This document shows positions 63,637 to 64,000 of a DNA stretch of 64,000 nucleotides, one piece after another. Within the stretch, counting starts at the first letter, position 1. Every line of letters starts with the position of its first letter. Source of the DNA: JBDIAG01 sp963835085 (GTDB lineage: Bacteria; Actinomycetota; Actinomycetes; Actinomycetales; CAWJMD01); contig CAWIED010000004.1 in the NCBI GenBank assembly GCA_963835085.1, positions 1 through 64,000 of the forward strand, written 5' to 3'. A model generated the notes under the pieces. It did no database searches. It was given only the letters and a program-made list of their open reading frames with translations, and was not told where the DNA came from. The position numbers and the translations under genes are program-made.

Positions 63637-64000
63637 ATGTCTAACACTTTGGCGGCCATGCTTCCGCTACACAAGCCCACCTTCACGCCTGGTCGCCAGA
63701 TCCTCCTGGTCGACATCGAGAACGTCGTCGGTGGCGCCGTTCTCACCTCGGCGGCCGCAAGCTGGGCCCGCACCCAGATCGAGAACGTGATTGTTATGCG
63801 CGGCGACGCTCATATCGTCATCGGCACCAGCCACATCGGCTGCCTCGACACCGCTCTCGCCTGGCCCAACAAGCAGTACGTCGTGAACTCGGGCCCCGAC
63901 GGTGCCGACCTCGCTCTCCTCGAAGAGCTCGATGCCCTGCGGATCGATCGTTACGACGAGATCGTACTCGTCTCGGGCGACGGCATCTTCGCTGACGCGG
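63637..64000 (+). CDS. NYN/PIN-like domain protein (3' partial)
   Basis: ATG 63637 follows AAAGGAAGG and the frame is open to the window edge (121 codons). RQILLVDIENVVGGAVLTSA begins with the Asp-rich strand of NYN domains. SGPDGADLALLEELDALRID and DEIVLVSGDGIFADA give the remaining acidic residues of the putative metal-dependent RNase site. It is intact and its codon usage is good. Which RNA is cut, and whether it belongs to the island, cannot be told. Confidence 0.75.
   Translation, partial: MSNTLAAMLPLHKPTFTPGRQILLVDIENVVGGAVLTSAAASWARTQIENVIVMRGDAHIVIGTSHIGCLDTALAWPNKQYVVNSGPDGADLALLEELDALRIDRYDEIVLVSGDGIFADA

Noticed and set aside
17240..64000. Right attachment site repeating the tRNA-Tyr 3' end
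   Set aside because: I did not recognise a second copy by eye; a string search is needed to exclude one, and it may lie beyond the window.

Overview
The window is very GC-rich. It carries core genes typical of Actinobacteria: proton-pumping NADH dehydrogenase subunits, a ferredoxin-type sulfite reductase with a four-cysteine APS reductase and an RRHVDLQR leader peptide, and GTG/TTG starts with GGAGG-type ribosome sites. A propionibacterial-type actinomycete is a reasonable guess, but the sequence does not prove the family.

Layout. (1) 1-16.8 kb is chromosomal backbone: nuoL-nuoM-nuoN, a HAD phosphoglucomutase with a GH65 disaccharide phosphorylase, ilvD, htpX, a sulfur-assimilation operon (leader peptide, sir, cysH), a YbaK-type deacylase and yajQ. 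Many of these genes are split by frameshifts as sequenced. Two 89-bp inverted-repeat elements and a cluster of palindromes lie between genes. (2) tRNA-Tyr at 17.18 kb is followed by a terminator hairpin, a HigB/HigA-like toxin-antitoxin pair, a tyrosine integrase and an excisionase, the usual start of an integrated island. (3) 20-31.4 kb is accessory DNA, mostly on the minus strand: degenerate genes, a group II intron reverse-transcriptase remnant, a DUF3039-like protein, secreted proteins (an HEWGH protease and an SH3-CHAP-like protein), a two-component system, an OmpA-like lipoprotein and a matrixin-like protease.

(4) 31.5-60.5 kb is a large type III CRISPR-Cas locus, most like III-D. A five-gene cluster ending with a CARF-nuclease-CARF protein precedes CRISPR array 1. 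After the array comes a translationally coupled operon: a second, longer CARF-nuclease-CARF protein, an HD-less Cas10 with an AGDD cyclase motif, a Cas7-like RAMP, a Csx10-like RAMP, a large RAMP, a Csx19-like protein and a TIGR03986-like RAMP. Three minus-strand genes separate this from a second plus-strand operon: HerA-like ATPase, DUF5663-like protein, reverse transcriptase-Cas1 fusion, Cas2 and Cas6. Array 2 follows, broken by an IS3 fragment and by a complete IS66 element that landed inside a repeat with an 8-bp target duplication.

Both arrays have a near-identical 196-bp leader on their right side, so they are transcribed leftward. The likely working scheme is this: RT-Cas1/Cas2, perhaps with the HerA-like ATPase, acquires spacers; Cas6 cuts the transcript to leave an 8-nt ACAGCAAC tag; the RAMP/Cas10 complex recognises target RNA; and cyclic oligoadenylate from Cas10 activates the two CARF nucleases. 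The spacers record history. Two spacer groups match the same peptide-coding sites with synonymous differences, one integration duplicated 50 bp instead of 37, and the repeat changed by one base part-way through array 2.

(5) 60.5-64 kb holds small gene remnants, a frameshifted IS110-type transposase, a tyrosine-recombinase remnant and the start of a NYN-domain protein that runs off the window.
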